From the IMG/VR virus record IMGVR_UViG_3300020197_000128, positions 1 to 27,017 of that record: a stretch of 27,017 nucleotides of DNA; one strand, written 5' to 3'. The translations under genes and the position numbers were made by a program. Source of the stretch: a virus. Below, piece by piece: positions 21,784-27,017 of the stretch (position 1 is its first letter; every line of letters starts with the position of its first letter). The notes below the pieces were generated by a model. That model did not search any database and was not told where the DNA came from. It saw only the letters and a program-made list of their open reading frames with translations.

Positions 21784-22002
21784 ATGAAAACTTTATTTAA
21801 CCCATTCTATAAGATTAATGAACAAATTGCTAGAGAACATGCTGGCAAAACTCTTGCAGTTGATATGGAGACCGGAGACATTCTATTAGTTAGAACTTCT
21901 ATTGAGATTCTGCAATATATGATGAAAAAATTATATCCTGATGTCATATATTCTCAGGTTACTCTGCCAGAAAACAAATTAACATATCAATTGGTTCATT
22001 AG
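21784..22002 (+). CDS. small DUF5678-like protein, 72 aa
   Basis: ATG at 21784 with AGAGGAT 6 nt upstream; the longer frame from the TTG at 21757 is less likely. The core HAGKTLAVDMETGDILLVRT followed by a helix and YSQVTLPENK follows the short beta-beta-helix plan of DUF5678 (a G-K-x-[VL]-A-[VI] strand, a second strand and a helix). Proteins of this type are common in phages and of unknown function. Assignment from pattern only. Confidence 0.62.
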   Translation: MKTLFNPFYKINEQIAREHAGKTLAVDMETGDILLVRTSIEILQYMMKKLYPDVIYSQVTLPENKLTYQLVH

Positions 22003-22097
22003 AGAAAGAATTTCTCAAATTGGCAGATAAAGCTGGAAAAAGTGTTGCTGATTTTGACTTAGAGATTTGGCTTTCCTATAGAAAAAAGTTAACTTGA
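22003..22097 (+). pseudogene. possible gene remnant after the DUF5678-like gene
   Basis: After the TAG, a different frame reads SLEKEFLKLADKAGKSVADF then DLEIWLSYRKKLT, ending with TGA at 22095-22097. It looks like protein but has no ATG or GTG start; a TTG inside is possible but without a ribosome box. Probably the tail of a lost gene. Confidence 0.3.
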
Positions 22098-22156
22098 ATA
22101 AACTCGGTTTTTAATGTATGTTTTTCTTTCTTGTTTCCATTTAAGGAGTTTATGCA

Positions 22157-22690
22157 ATGAAGAAGGTAAAAGTACAACTGGTAAGTATTGCCCCGATGCT
22201 TATGAACAAGCGACAAATGATTTCGGAAGAAGCGGCCCTCGCTAAAAAGAAATCGGATGTGATTGACCCCAAAGTAGATGCCGAAAATAAATCACATCAT
22301 GATCCCAAAATCGGGTATTACATTGCTTCGGATCAAATCGAAGGATGTATGCGTGAGGCAGGCAAGAACTTGAAGAAAGGCCGTGGCAGCCTCAAAAAGA
22401 CAATTCTTTCTTCTGTCTTTTGTGACGACGAAAAAATTCCTCTTGGTCGAAAAGACTATGACGAAATAGATCGTCGCTTTTGTACGCTTCCAAGCACGGG
22501 AGCCGGTGTTCTCATCAATCGGGTCAGATTCAATAGCTGGAAGGCCAAATTTGTTTTGACCTTCGATGAGACTCGCATCAGCGAGAAAGAAGTAAAGGCT
22601 TGCCTCGAAGAAGCCGGGGCCGTCACTGGAGTCGGCAGCTATCGACCAAAATTCGGAAGATTCAAAATTGAATCTTTTGAAGTGCAGTAA
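22157..22690 (+). CDS. conserved-looking phage protein of unknown function, 177 aa
   Basis: ATG at 22157 with a good ribosome site (AAGGAGT, 22143-22149). Features: a hydrophobic first strand with VSIAPMLMNKR, a charged loop (30-50), YIASDQIEGCMREAGKNL, and a C-terminal end with AGAVTGVGSYRPKFGRF. This start (P-M-L-M-N) and end (G-[VI]-G-x-[YW]-R-P...FGRF) recur in a phage family I recall without an established role; the glycine-rich end has some likeness to RAMP (Cas7-like) folds, which I would not claim. It is followed directly by the phased repeat array. Confidence 0.78.
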   Translation: MKKVKVQLVSIAPMLMNKRQMISEEAALAKKKSDVIDPKVDAENKSHHDPKIGYYIASDQIEGCMREAGKNLKKGRGSLKKTILSSVFCDDEKIPLGRKDYDEIDRRFCTLPSTGAGVLINRVRFNSWKAKFVLTFDETRISEKEVKACLEEAGAVTGVGSYRPKFGRFKIESFEVQ

Positions 22691-22746
22691 ATCATTATGT
22701 GATGCCATGTCATGTGATGTTTTGTGGTGTATTGTGCTGTGCTGTG

Positions 22747-22765
22747 CGACAGACTTGATCTGTCG
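22747..22765 (+). other. hairpin A, copy 1 (7-bp stem, CTTGA loop)
   Basis: CGACAGA/TCTGTCG stem followed by TTTCATT and hairpin B. No long U-run follows, so it is a weak terminator at best; copies 2 and 3 (22864-22882, 22976-22994) have the same setting. Confidence 0.85.
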
Positions 22766-22772
22766 TTTCATT

Positions 22773-22792
22773 AACCCATCAGAAAATGGGTT
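22773..22792 (+). other. hairpin B, copy 1 (7-bp stem, CAGAAA loop)
   Basis: AACCCAT/ATGGGTT stem. Identical copies at 22890-22909 and 23002-23021. Always between hairpin A and the next NNNTG tract; absent from the last two units, which lead straight into a gene. Confidence 0.85.
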
Positions 22793-23067
22793 GATGTATT
22801 GTGATGTTTTGTGATGTTTTGTCGTGCAATGTGATGCAGTGTCATGTTCTGTGCTGTGGAGTACGACAGACTTGATCTGTCGTTTCATTAACCCATCAGA
22901 AAATGGGTTGTTGTGTTGTGATGTTTTGTAATGTGATGTGATGCTCTGTGATTTACTGTTATGTTTTGTGTTGCACGATAGACTTGATCTGTCGTTTCAT
23001 TAACCCATCAGAAAATGGGTTGCTGTGCTGTAAAGTTGTGTGTTGTCGTGTGTAGTCATGTGCTGCA

Positions 23068-23092
23068 CGACAGACTTGATCTGTCGTTTTTT
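23068..23092 (+). terminator. hairpin A copy 4 with U-run, directly before a ribosome binding site
   Basis: CGACAGACTTGATCTGTCG followed by TTTTTT and then GGAG and the ATG at 23102. Hairpin plus U-run is an intrinsic-terminator form, placed in the leader of the nuclease-like gene and 2 nt after an NNNTG tract; this is the layout of a leader attenuator. It could also simply end the upstream transcript. Confidence 0.6.
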
Positions 23093-23101
23093 GGAGTTTA
23101 T

Positions 23102-23512
23102 ATGGACGACATAGAAACAATTTTCTCCAAAAAAGATGTAATCACAGAAGAAGCGAGAGCTTACAAGGCTTACATCGAGAATACTTGGGGAAATTTATTT
23201 CGAGTTGAACTCGAAATACCTTTAAAAGAATTATTCCCCAAGCCAACAAATACCGGCCTTAATCATATATGGAAATATGGCAGTGCCGACGTGGTAGTTT
23301 ACCGGGGTGACAAGTTAGTTGCCATATTTGAGCCGGGCGGCTCTCATCATTTGAATGACGAAAAACAAATGAAAAACGACAGAAGAAAATGGATGCTCTG
23401 CAAAAAGAATGGAATCCCTTGTACATTCATTATGAATGGTGTAGCATTTAATTTGTCAAATAGAAAAAGACGCCAACTTTTTGGCAAGGCTTTATTTTTG
23501 GAATCATTGTAA
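23102..23512 (+). CDS. PD-(D/E)xK-like nuclease-fold protein, 136 aa
   Basis: ATG at 23102 with TTTTGGAG upstream; an in-frame extension into the repeat array is not credible. The core ADVVVYRGDKLVAIFEPGGS (Asp63, Glu77), then HHLNDEKQMKNDRRKW and a last strand CTFIMNGVAF, is the beta-beta-alpha-beta order of small restriction-like nuclease domains (DUF2726/DUF559/Vsr-like), with D..E-x-G instead of the canonical E-x-K and a His pair. It may be a nuclease or a degenerate DNA-binding relative. The last 85 bp exist as a second copy at 21675-21760. The leader carries an NNNTG tract and hairpin A. Confidence 0.8.
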   Translation: MDDIETIFSKKDVITEEARAYKAYIENTWGNLFRVELEIPLKELFPKPTNTGLNHIWKYGSADVVVYRGDKLVAIFEPGGSHHLNDEKQMKNDRRKWMLCKKNGIPCTFIMNGVAFNLSNRKRRQLFGKALFLESL

Positions 23513-23580
23513 TGTGGCGTCATGTGTTGTTATGCAATGTGTTGTCATGTCCTGTTGTGTACGATAGATTTAATCTGTCG
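23505..23580 (+). repeat. fifth NNNTG tract with diverged hairpin A, leader of dCMP deaminase gene
   Basis: Eleven pentamers (10 with TG in phase, 23505-23559), again 2 nt before a hairpin, CGATAGATTTAATCTGTCG (23562-23580). The hairpin loop and one stem base have changed but pairing is kept through a G-U pair. The tract begins inside the last codons of the nuclease-like gene. Confidence 0.85.
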
Positions 23581-23588
23581 TTTATTTT
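23562..23588 (+). terminator. diverged hairpin A with U-rich tail before the dCMP deaminase ribosome site
   Basis: Stem CGATAGA/TCTGTCG, then TTTATTTT and GGAG, ATG at 23598. Same architecture as at 23068, so the arrangement tract + hairpin + U-run + ribosome site occurs before two unrelated genes. Confidence 0.55.
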
Positions 23589-23597
23589 GGAGTGAAA

Positions 23598-24077
23598 ATG
23601 AAAAAATTCGGCCACGGCAAAGATTTAGATAAATGGGATAAGCGATTTGTTGAGCTTGCCCGACACATTTCTACATGGTCAAAAGACCCTTCAACGCAAA
23701 CTGGTGCGGTGATCGTAGACCCTAATTTTAGGATCATATCTACGGGATACAACGGATTTCCTGTAGGGGTTCAAGACCATCCAGAGCGATATGCTAATCG
23801 TGCATTAAAGTATCAAATGATTGTGCATTGTGAGCGTAATGCCCTCCTATTCGCTCGTGAGGCATTACACGATGCTTGTCTATACACTTGGCCATTTATG
23901 AGTTGTAGTGTTTGTGCGGCGATGGTAATTCAGTCTGGGATTACTCGTTGCGTGGCCCCAGAGATTCCAGAGCATTTGCGGGAACGCTGGGCCGAAGATA
24001 TGGCTCTTTCTACTCAAATGTTTGAGGAAGCGGGTGTGGAAATAAAGATAATGCCATTATCTCTATTTGGTTTGTAA
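23598..24077 (+). CDS. deoxycytidylate (dCMP) deaminase
   Basis: A 159-aa zinc-dependent deaminase. HCE (77-79) supplies the His ligand and proton-shuttling Glu, with Cys instead of the usual Ala between them; SCSVC (102-106) gives Cys103 and Cys106. The N-terminal DPSTQTGAVIVDP and GYNGFPVGV are typical of dCMP deaminases (ComEB/T4 cd). It converts dCMP to dUMP for dTTP synthesis; with aspartate carbamoyltransferase it points to phage control of pyrimidine pools. ATG at 23598 has GGAG 5 nt upstream and is better than the GTG 6 nt earlier. Leader regulation by the NNNTG tract is possible. Confidence 0.93.
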   Translation: MKKFGHGKDLDKWDKRFVELARHISTWSKDPSTQTGAVIVDPNFRIISTGYNGFPVGVQDHPERYANRALKYQMIVHCERNALLFAREALHDACLYTWPFMSCSVCAAMVIQSGITRCVAPEIPEHLRERWAEDMALSTQMFEEAGVEIKIMPLSLFGL

Positions 24078-24134
24078 ACTATACAACGATTTTTTTCTGT
24101 GGTAGAATCTGGCGTCTCGTATAGGAGAATGGAA

Positions 24135-24764
24135 ATGTCTTTTACGTCTAAGTGGACTACAGAAGAAATTGAGGCCGTTAAAGCTGGGGGAGTTCCAGTC
24201 GGTCGTACTGTTCATGCTGTTAAAGTGATGCGTTTGCGATTGGGCCTTGCGAAATATAAAGTTCCTAAATGGACTAAAGAACATAAAGTTGAATTGATTC
24301 GCTTGCATCTTGCTGGTACACCGACTAGGGAGATTGCCAATCTTTTGCCATATACGCAACGGAGCATTCAGGAAGAAATTGTGAGGTTGAAACTTCCTCA
24401 TAAGAGTCCGTGTCGATTTACTCGGATTGAAATTTTGACTTTTGAGAAATTTTTGAAAGAGAATTGGCGTCAAAAAACTCCTACGGAATTGGTTGCTCTT
24501 TGGAATCAAGACCAAGCGAGAAATGGTCGTAAAGTCAATGAACGTAAGGTTGTTGTTTACTTAAAACGGCTTGGCCTCAAAATTCCTAGAGATGAAGTAA
24601 TCAAGATCACTTTACTTAAAAAGCGAGAACAGGAATGGCTCAAGGAAAAAAATATTGATGCCATTAGGCTACGGCGTGCCAGAATTATGAGGGAAAGAAT
24701 CGAAAAAGGCAGGGATATATGGACTGGTATGCCAAAAGTTGCCTTTGGGTTTCCGATAGGGTAA
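24135..24764 (+). CDS. putative DNA-binding protein with helix-turn-helix/SANT-like repeats
   Basis: I choose ATG 24135 (AGGAG 8 nt upstream) over GTG 24099 and ATG 24129. The 209-aa basic protein has repeats starting with Lys-Trp-Thr: KWTTEEIEAVKAGGVPVGRT and KWTKEHKVELIRLHLAGTPT followed by a recognition-like helix (REIANLLPYTQRSIQEEIVR). This is the pattern of tandem Myb/SANT or GcrA-like helix-turn-helix units. The C-terminal part is very rich in Arg and Lys. It probably binds DNA as a regulator or, given the repeats, as part of a mobile or packaging function; no nuclease motif is visible. Confidence 0.75.
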   Translation: MSFTSKWTTEEIEAVKAGGVPVGRTVHAVKVMRLRLGLAKYKVPKWTKEHKVELIRLHLAGTPTREIANLLPYTQRSIQEEIVRLKLPHKSPCRFTRIEILTFEKFLKENWRQKTPTELVALWNQDQARNGRKVNERKVVVYLKRLGLKIPRDEVIKITLLKKREQEWLKEKNIDAIRLRRARIMRERIEKGRDIWTGMPKVAFGFPIG

Positions 24765-24886
24765 ATTTCCCATTTTCATTAGAGATAAACGTGATTTATA
24801 GGGAAAATTGCTTGCCGCCCCAGCGACAGACGTGGATTTCTTTGTTTTAAATAATAGGAAATATGTGTTAGTATTTTATTTTTTTA

Positions 24887-24894
24887 AATAAATA
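24887..24894 (+). promoter_or_regulatory. late-promoter-like box AATAAATA
   Basis: One mismatch to TATAAATA, about 45 nt before the gene at 24939; a TATAAT lies just downstream (24899-24904), so host-type and late-type promoters may overlap here. Confidence 0.35.
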
Positions 24895-24938
24895 GCATAT
24901 ATAATGTGGTTGACTACTAATCTACAAAGGAGATTATC

Positions 24939-25169
24939 ATGGCGAGTTTTACAGTCGATTTGACACCTGCATTAAGAAACATGGGGACCGAAGGCTCATT
25001 AGATACATCTATTAATTCCGATGGTAATTCCATTCAGCGTACTTACCACGGTTTGTTAATTGAAACAGCTTCAGGTAAGAAAATGGTTGGCAATGTAGCA
25101 GACGGCGGCGGCTTTACAGACGATATTGCTGAGGTCGGTGACATGCCGAATGTTACGGAAGATGAGTAA
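24939..25169 (+). CDS. unknown small protein, 76 aa
   Basis: ATG at 24939 with a strong ribosome site (AAAGGAGA). The protein begins MASFTVDLTPALRNMGTEGS, is acidic, rich in Gly, Asp and Thr, and has a beta-type centre (YHGLLIETASGKKMVGNVA). It stands alone between a promoter-like region and a strong hairpin, so it forms its own transcription unit, the arrangement of a highly expressed small virion protein. It has no similarity I can see to the tandem pair at 13165 beyond composition. Function unknown. Confidence 0.75.
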   Translation: MASFTVDLTPALRNMGTEGSLDTSINSDGNSIQRTYHGLLIETASGKKMVGNVADGGGFTDDIAEVGDMPNVTEDE

Positions 25170-25250
25170 TGCAGGCATTTGTCATGGCTCGAAAATCACA
25201 ATCTGCTGAGTAATGCAGAGTGAAGATCGTAGTTCATTTCAAACACTAAA

Positions 25251-25290
25251 GATAAAAGGGACTCAAACTTATTGTTTGGTCCCTTTTATC
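25251..25290. terminator. long inverted repeat, probable bidirectional terminator
   Basis: GATAAAAGGGAC pairs perfectly with GTCCCTTTTATC (12 bp) and an inner CAAAC/GTTTG extends it, with one unpaired T. It lies between a + strand gene and a converging minus-strand gene. The U-rich and A-rich parts of the stem serve both directions; no separate U-run follows. Confidence 0.75.
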
Positions 25291-25341
25291 ATTCTTGGTG
25301 ATGAAAAAATTTAAACTTTATGCTTTAGGCTCGTGGGCAGT

Positions 25342-25572
25342 TTATTCTTGGTCTTTTTTCCAGTTTTTACCTTTGCGATTATAGGCTTTTTTGTTTTTCC
25401 AAGCACCTGTGCCACTTTGGTGGGGTTGATGGCCAAGGGCAATCGGACCACTTGTTAGTGTCATTATGTCGGATTTACCACTGATAAAATCATTGTAGTC
25501 TTTGCGATTTATATGTTTGCCCTTTTTGCCTTCTCTTATCACGAGCCATTCGTTGAAATTTGGAAATTGCAT
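25342..25572 (-). CDS. small protein with capsid-targeting-like N-terminus, 76 aa
   Basis: I start at ATG 25572, which has GAGG 5 nt upstream; the longer frame from 25629 adds unlikely residues. It begins MQFPNFNEWLVIREGKKGKH, the shared tag, followed by a short body with IALGHQPHQSGTGA and a very basic tail (NKKAYNRKGKNWKKDQE). The GHQPHQSGTG-plus-basic-tail form looks familiar from small phage proteins but I know no function; the basic tail suggests nucleic-acid binding, fitting a packaged internal protein. Confidence 0.72.
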   Translation of the reverse strand: MQFPNFNEWLVIREGKKGKHINRKDYNDFISGKSDIMTLTSGPIALGHQPHQSGTGAWKNKKAYNRKGKNWKKDQE

Positions 25573-25671
25573 ATTGCCTCTATTTTTATCTTGCGTGAAG
25601 GTATATATCGCAATATGATAAGTTTTCAAAAATTAATGTGAAGCGAACCCCGTGTGAGCCGGGTATAAATA

Positions 25672-25705
25672 GCCTGCCGGAACGAAAGTTTCGGCAGGCG
25701 TTTTT
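25672..25705 (+). terminator. intrinsic terminator (strongest on + strand)
   Basis: GCCTGCCG/CGGCAGGC with inner AAC-GAAA-GTT, followed on + by GTTTTT. On the minus strand the same hairpin directly follows the glycosyltransferase stop and is followed by CTATTTATA, so it may also end that transcript. Confidence 0.7.
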
Positions 25706-26733
25706 CATCCTGCAATAATTTTGTATTGATTTTGACCTTCCTTCTCTAAGGAAAAATCGCTTTTTTCTATATTGAATGAAACGGGGTCTGGTTCGGAAAA
25801 TAAATGTAAGTTTAATAGTTGGTCTATGTAATTCCAAATGCCTATTGGTCTATGATTTTGCCCACCCAATATAACTCCTCGGCTTTCTAGTGTAAAGAAT
25901 CCTTTTTCTTCAATTTTATTTTTAAAGATTTCAGAAATAAATATTTTTCTGCCGCCATAATTCCCATTTTGTCTGTTTTTGAGTAAAGGCATTATATTGT
26001 TCGTTCCTGGCAATTTGTAAATATGGTGACAGTGAATAAACCAACCGCCCAAAATTTTGTGTTCGCCTATCATATGAGTGCCGCTTATGAGGTTTGATCC
26101 TGTGGGATAAATTTTTGCAAATTTAGCAGTAATGCCCATGCAGTGATCGCCCCAGCCATGCATTAGTTTTTTTCGCATGTTCATGATCTTGACTGACTCT
26201 GGTGTTTCAAGGATTGTTTTGATTGATTTTTGACTCAAGCAAGAAATTTCCCACTCGTGATAGGGGCCCCCGTTAGGGGTATACCAATGTTGTTTCCCAA
26301 ACATCAATGCCAGATCATGTTCCGTTGGTTGGACATTATTCATTGGTTCTGTTGAAACATAATGTTTTTCTTGCCAATCGTAATCTTCGTCAAGATGTGT
26401 TATTAAGGCATCTATATCTGTAATTGTGTCTTCATCCATGCCGATAAACCAGCGAGCATCTTGCAAACGTTCAGGAATTTTTTCTGTTATATAGGAGAAT
26501 TTTTTATGGCAGGGTTCGTCATGTTTAAATCTCATTATTTCAAAATGCAAGTTGTCTTTCTCGTAGGCTTTGATTTCTTCTTCTAGGCGACTCACATGAT
26601 TTTCTTGGAGAAGCATAACCATTTTGATTTTGAATTTTTCATAGTTGTGGATGCCATATTTAAGAAAATTTTGGATTCTGTGCTGAAATTCTTCTTTTTC
26701 AGAACATATTATGTGAAATTCTGCGTCATACAT
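25705..26733 (-). CDS. GT-A-fold (Fringe-like) glycosyltransferase
   Basis: A 342-aa protein. WFIGMDEDTITDIDALITHL (95-114) contains the DxD-type motif (MDEDT), GGPYHEWEISCLS and HGWGDHCMG resemble the acceptor and catalytic-acid regions of Fringe/GT31-like enzymes, and HCHHIYKL supplies a possible third metal ligand. It would transfer a sugar from a nucleotide-sugar donor. Its start overlaps the UDP-galactopyranose mutase gene by 8 nt, making UDP-galactofuranose a plausible donor; this is inference. No membrane segment is visible. The hairpin at 25672 lies just beyond its stop. Confidence 0.8.
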   Translation of the reverse strand: MYDAEFHIICSEKEEFQHRIQNFLKYGIHNYEKFKIKMVMLLQENHVSRLEEEIKAYEKDNLHFEIMRFKHDEPCHKKFSYITEKIPERLQDARWFIGMDEDTITDIDALITHLDEDYDWQEKHYVSTEPMNNVQPTEHDLALMFGKQHWYTPNGGPYHEWEISCLSQKSIKTILETPESVKIMNMRKKLMHGWGDHCMGITAKFAKIYPTGSNLISGTHMIGEHKILGGWFIHCHHIYKLPGTNNIMPLLKNRQNGNYGGRKIFISEIFKNKIEEKGFFTLESRGVILGGQNHRPIGIWNYIDQLLNLHLFSEPDPVSFNIEKSDFSLEKEGQNQYKIIAG

Positions 26734-27017
26734 TTTGTATTGCCTTTTTAGCTTTAGTGATTGCCGATGCTATTGATTGGTCAATATCTAAATATTTATA
26801 TTCTCCCAATCTGCCGCCAAAAATCAGATTCGATTGATTCTTTTTTAAATTAGTGTATTTTTCATAAATTTCTGAGTTTCTATCATTCCTAATTGGGTAT
26901 AAAGGGTCGGGATTATCTTTGTAAGAAATTGGGTAATCGTAAGAGATAATGCTTAGTTCTGTGTCCAAATTTAGGTTATAGTGTTTGGTTGCTTCACCTT
27001 GCTTGTAGAAGTGACGG
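26726..27017 (-). CDS. glf: UDP-galactopyranose mutase, C-terminal part (cut by window end)
   Basis: The frame is open to the window edge and shows the C-terminal signature of Glf: SYDYPI, YPI, then NLIFGGRLGEYKYLDIDQSI and a final helix. Glf is a flavoenzyme that converts UDP-galactopyranose to UDP-galactofuranose; the GGRLGEYKY segment forms part of the FAD/substrate site. The N-terminal flavin-binding half lies outside the window. Overlap with the glycosyltransferase start suggests joint translation and a joint pathway that adds galactofuranose to a virion or host-surface glycan. Confidence 0.9.
   Translation of the reverse strand, partial: RHFYKQGEATKHYNLNLDTELSIISYDYPISYKDNPDPLYPIRNDRNSEIYEKYTNLKKNQSNLIFGGRLGEYKYLDIDQSIASAITKAKKAIQNV

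Larger units (their letters stand above)
22695..23086 (+). repeat. array of 5-nt-phased NNNTG tracts alternating with two hairpins (four tract units)
   Basis: Four tracts built of pentamers NNNTG: 22695-22744 (10 pentamers), 22792-22861 (14), 22909-22973 (13) and 23021-23065 (9). Each ends exactly 2 nt before hairpin A, CGACAGACTTGATCTGTCG (at 22747, 22864, 22976 and 23068; the third copy has a G-U pair). The first three A hairpins are followed by TTTCATT and hairpin B, AACCCATCAGAAAATGGGTT (22773, 22890, 23002), from which the next tract starts in phase. The hairpins are almost identical between units, whereas the three free bases of the pentamers differ from unit to unit; TG is kept in 42 of 46. 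So spacing, not sequence, seems to be conserved. Not coding (period 5) and not CRISPR. Confidence 0.9.

Noticed and set aside
22292-22888. 198-aa minus-strand frame
   Set aside because: It is read from the repeat array and the reverse of the 22157 gene; composition (His/Ser/Lys repeats) follows from the pentamers.
22695-23086. CRISPR-like array (repeats with variable spacers)
   Set aside because: The repeated parts are two different short hairpins and the spacers are low-complexity, strictly 5-nt-periodic T/G-rich sequence of variable length, unlike protospacer-derived spacers. No cas genes are present.
24099-24134. Longer N-terminus of the DNA-binding protein from GTG
   Set aside because: The AGGAG ribosome site lies inside this extension and points to ATG 24135.
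25664-25671. TATAAATA on the + strand as a late promoter
   Set aside because: It points straight into the intrinsic terminator 1 bp downstream and no + strand gene follows; probably chance.
26793-26800. TATAAATA on the minus strand
   Set aside because: It lies in conserved codons (EYKY) of the mutase gene, so the protein sequence explains it; a promoter for the next gene cannot be excluded but is not supported.

Overview
This looks like an accessory-rich stretch of a large, AT-rich tailed phage (myovirus-like) genome, distantly related to the T4 superfamily. The grounds are a UvsW-type helicase, a DnaB/gp41-type replicative helicase, a family A DNA polymerase (not T4's family B enzyme), a stranded fragment of a T4 gp23-type major capsid gene, T4-late-promoter-like TATAAATA boxes, phage tRNAs lacking encoded CCA, and many tightly packed small genes of unknown function. 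No host can be named from the sequence.

Layout. 1-965: end of an unknown + strand gene, then a minus-strand block of one unknown gene and tRNA-Tyr, tRNA-Ser and an aberrant tRNA-Leu. 966-5160: + strand block with small unknown genes, a gp23 relic on the opposite strand, the UvsW-like helicase, a methyltransferase and an HNH nuclease. 5188-7864: minus-strand block with a broken ADP-ribosyltransferase (ART)-like gene, small tagged proteins, a histidine phosphatase, a DDAH/arginine-deiminase-type enzyme and a small membrane protein. 7909-13921: mostly + strand, with aspartate carbamoyltransferase, a membrane-anchored thioredoxin-fold protein, two converging ART-like genes, a zinc metallopeptidase-like protein, a glycosyltransferase and a tandem gene duplication. 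13983-15519: minus-strand methyltransferase and an unknown gene. 15600-16045: probable large structured RNA. 16169-24764: replication and nucleotide block with DNA polymerase A, an unknown possibly sigma-like protein, a GT8-type glycosyltransferase, a broken Nudix gene, DnaB-like helicase, a UvsY-like candidate, a nuclease-fold protein, dCMP deaminase and a DNA-binding protein. 24939-27017: a small + strand gene, then minus-strand glycosyltransferase and UDP-galactopyranose mutase (partial).

Three observations stand out. (1) At least nine proteins, otherwise unrelated, share a short N-terminal peptide (hydrophobic-x-x-[W/F]-[L/I]-x-x-[R/K/x]-E/D) resembling the T4 internal-protein capsid-targeting sequence. 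Tagged proteins include two ART-like enzymes and a metallopeptidase, which suggests a set of virion-packaged, injected effectors. (2) Between 22695 and 23580 lie five tracts of strictly 5-nt-phased NNNTG pentamers (9-14 each). Each is locked 2 nt upstream of a near-identical hairpin, and two of those hairpins sit just before a ribosome binding site. The variable bases differ between copies but the phase is kept, a geometry like TRAP-type ring-protein RNA targets. (3) One tRNA-Leu carries a 21-nt hairpin insertion in its anticodon loop. Gene relics and chimeras (gp23, Nudix, ART/phosphatase tail, nuclease tail) show frequent recombination.

All calls come from reading the sequence; no database or folding program was run.
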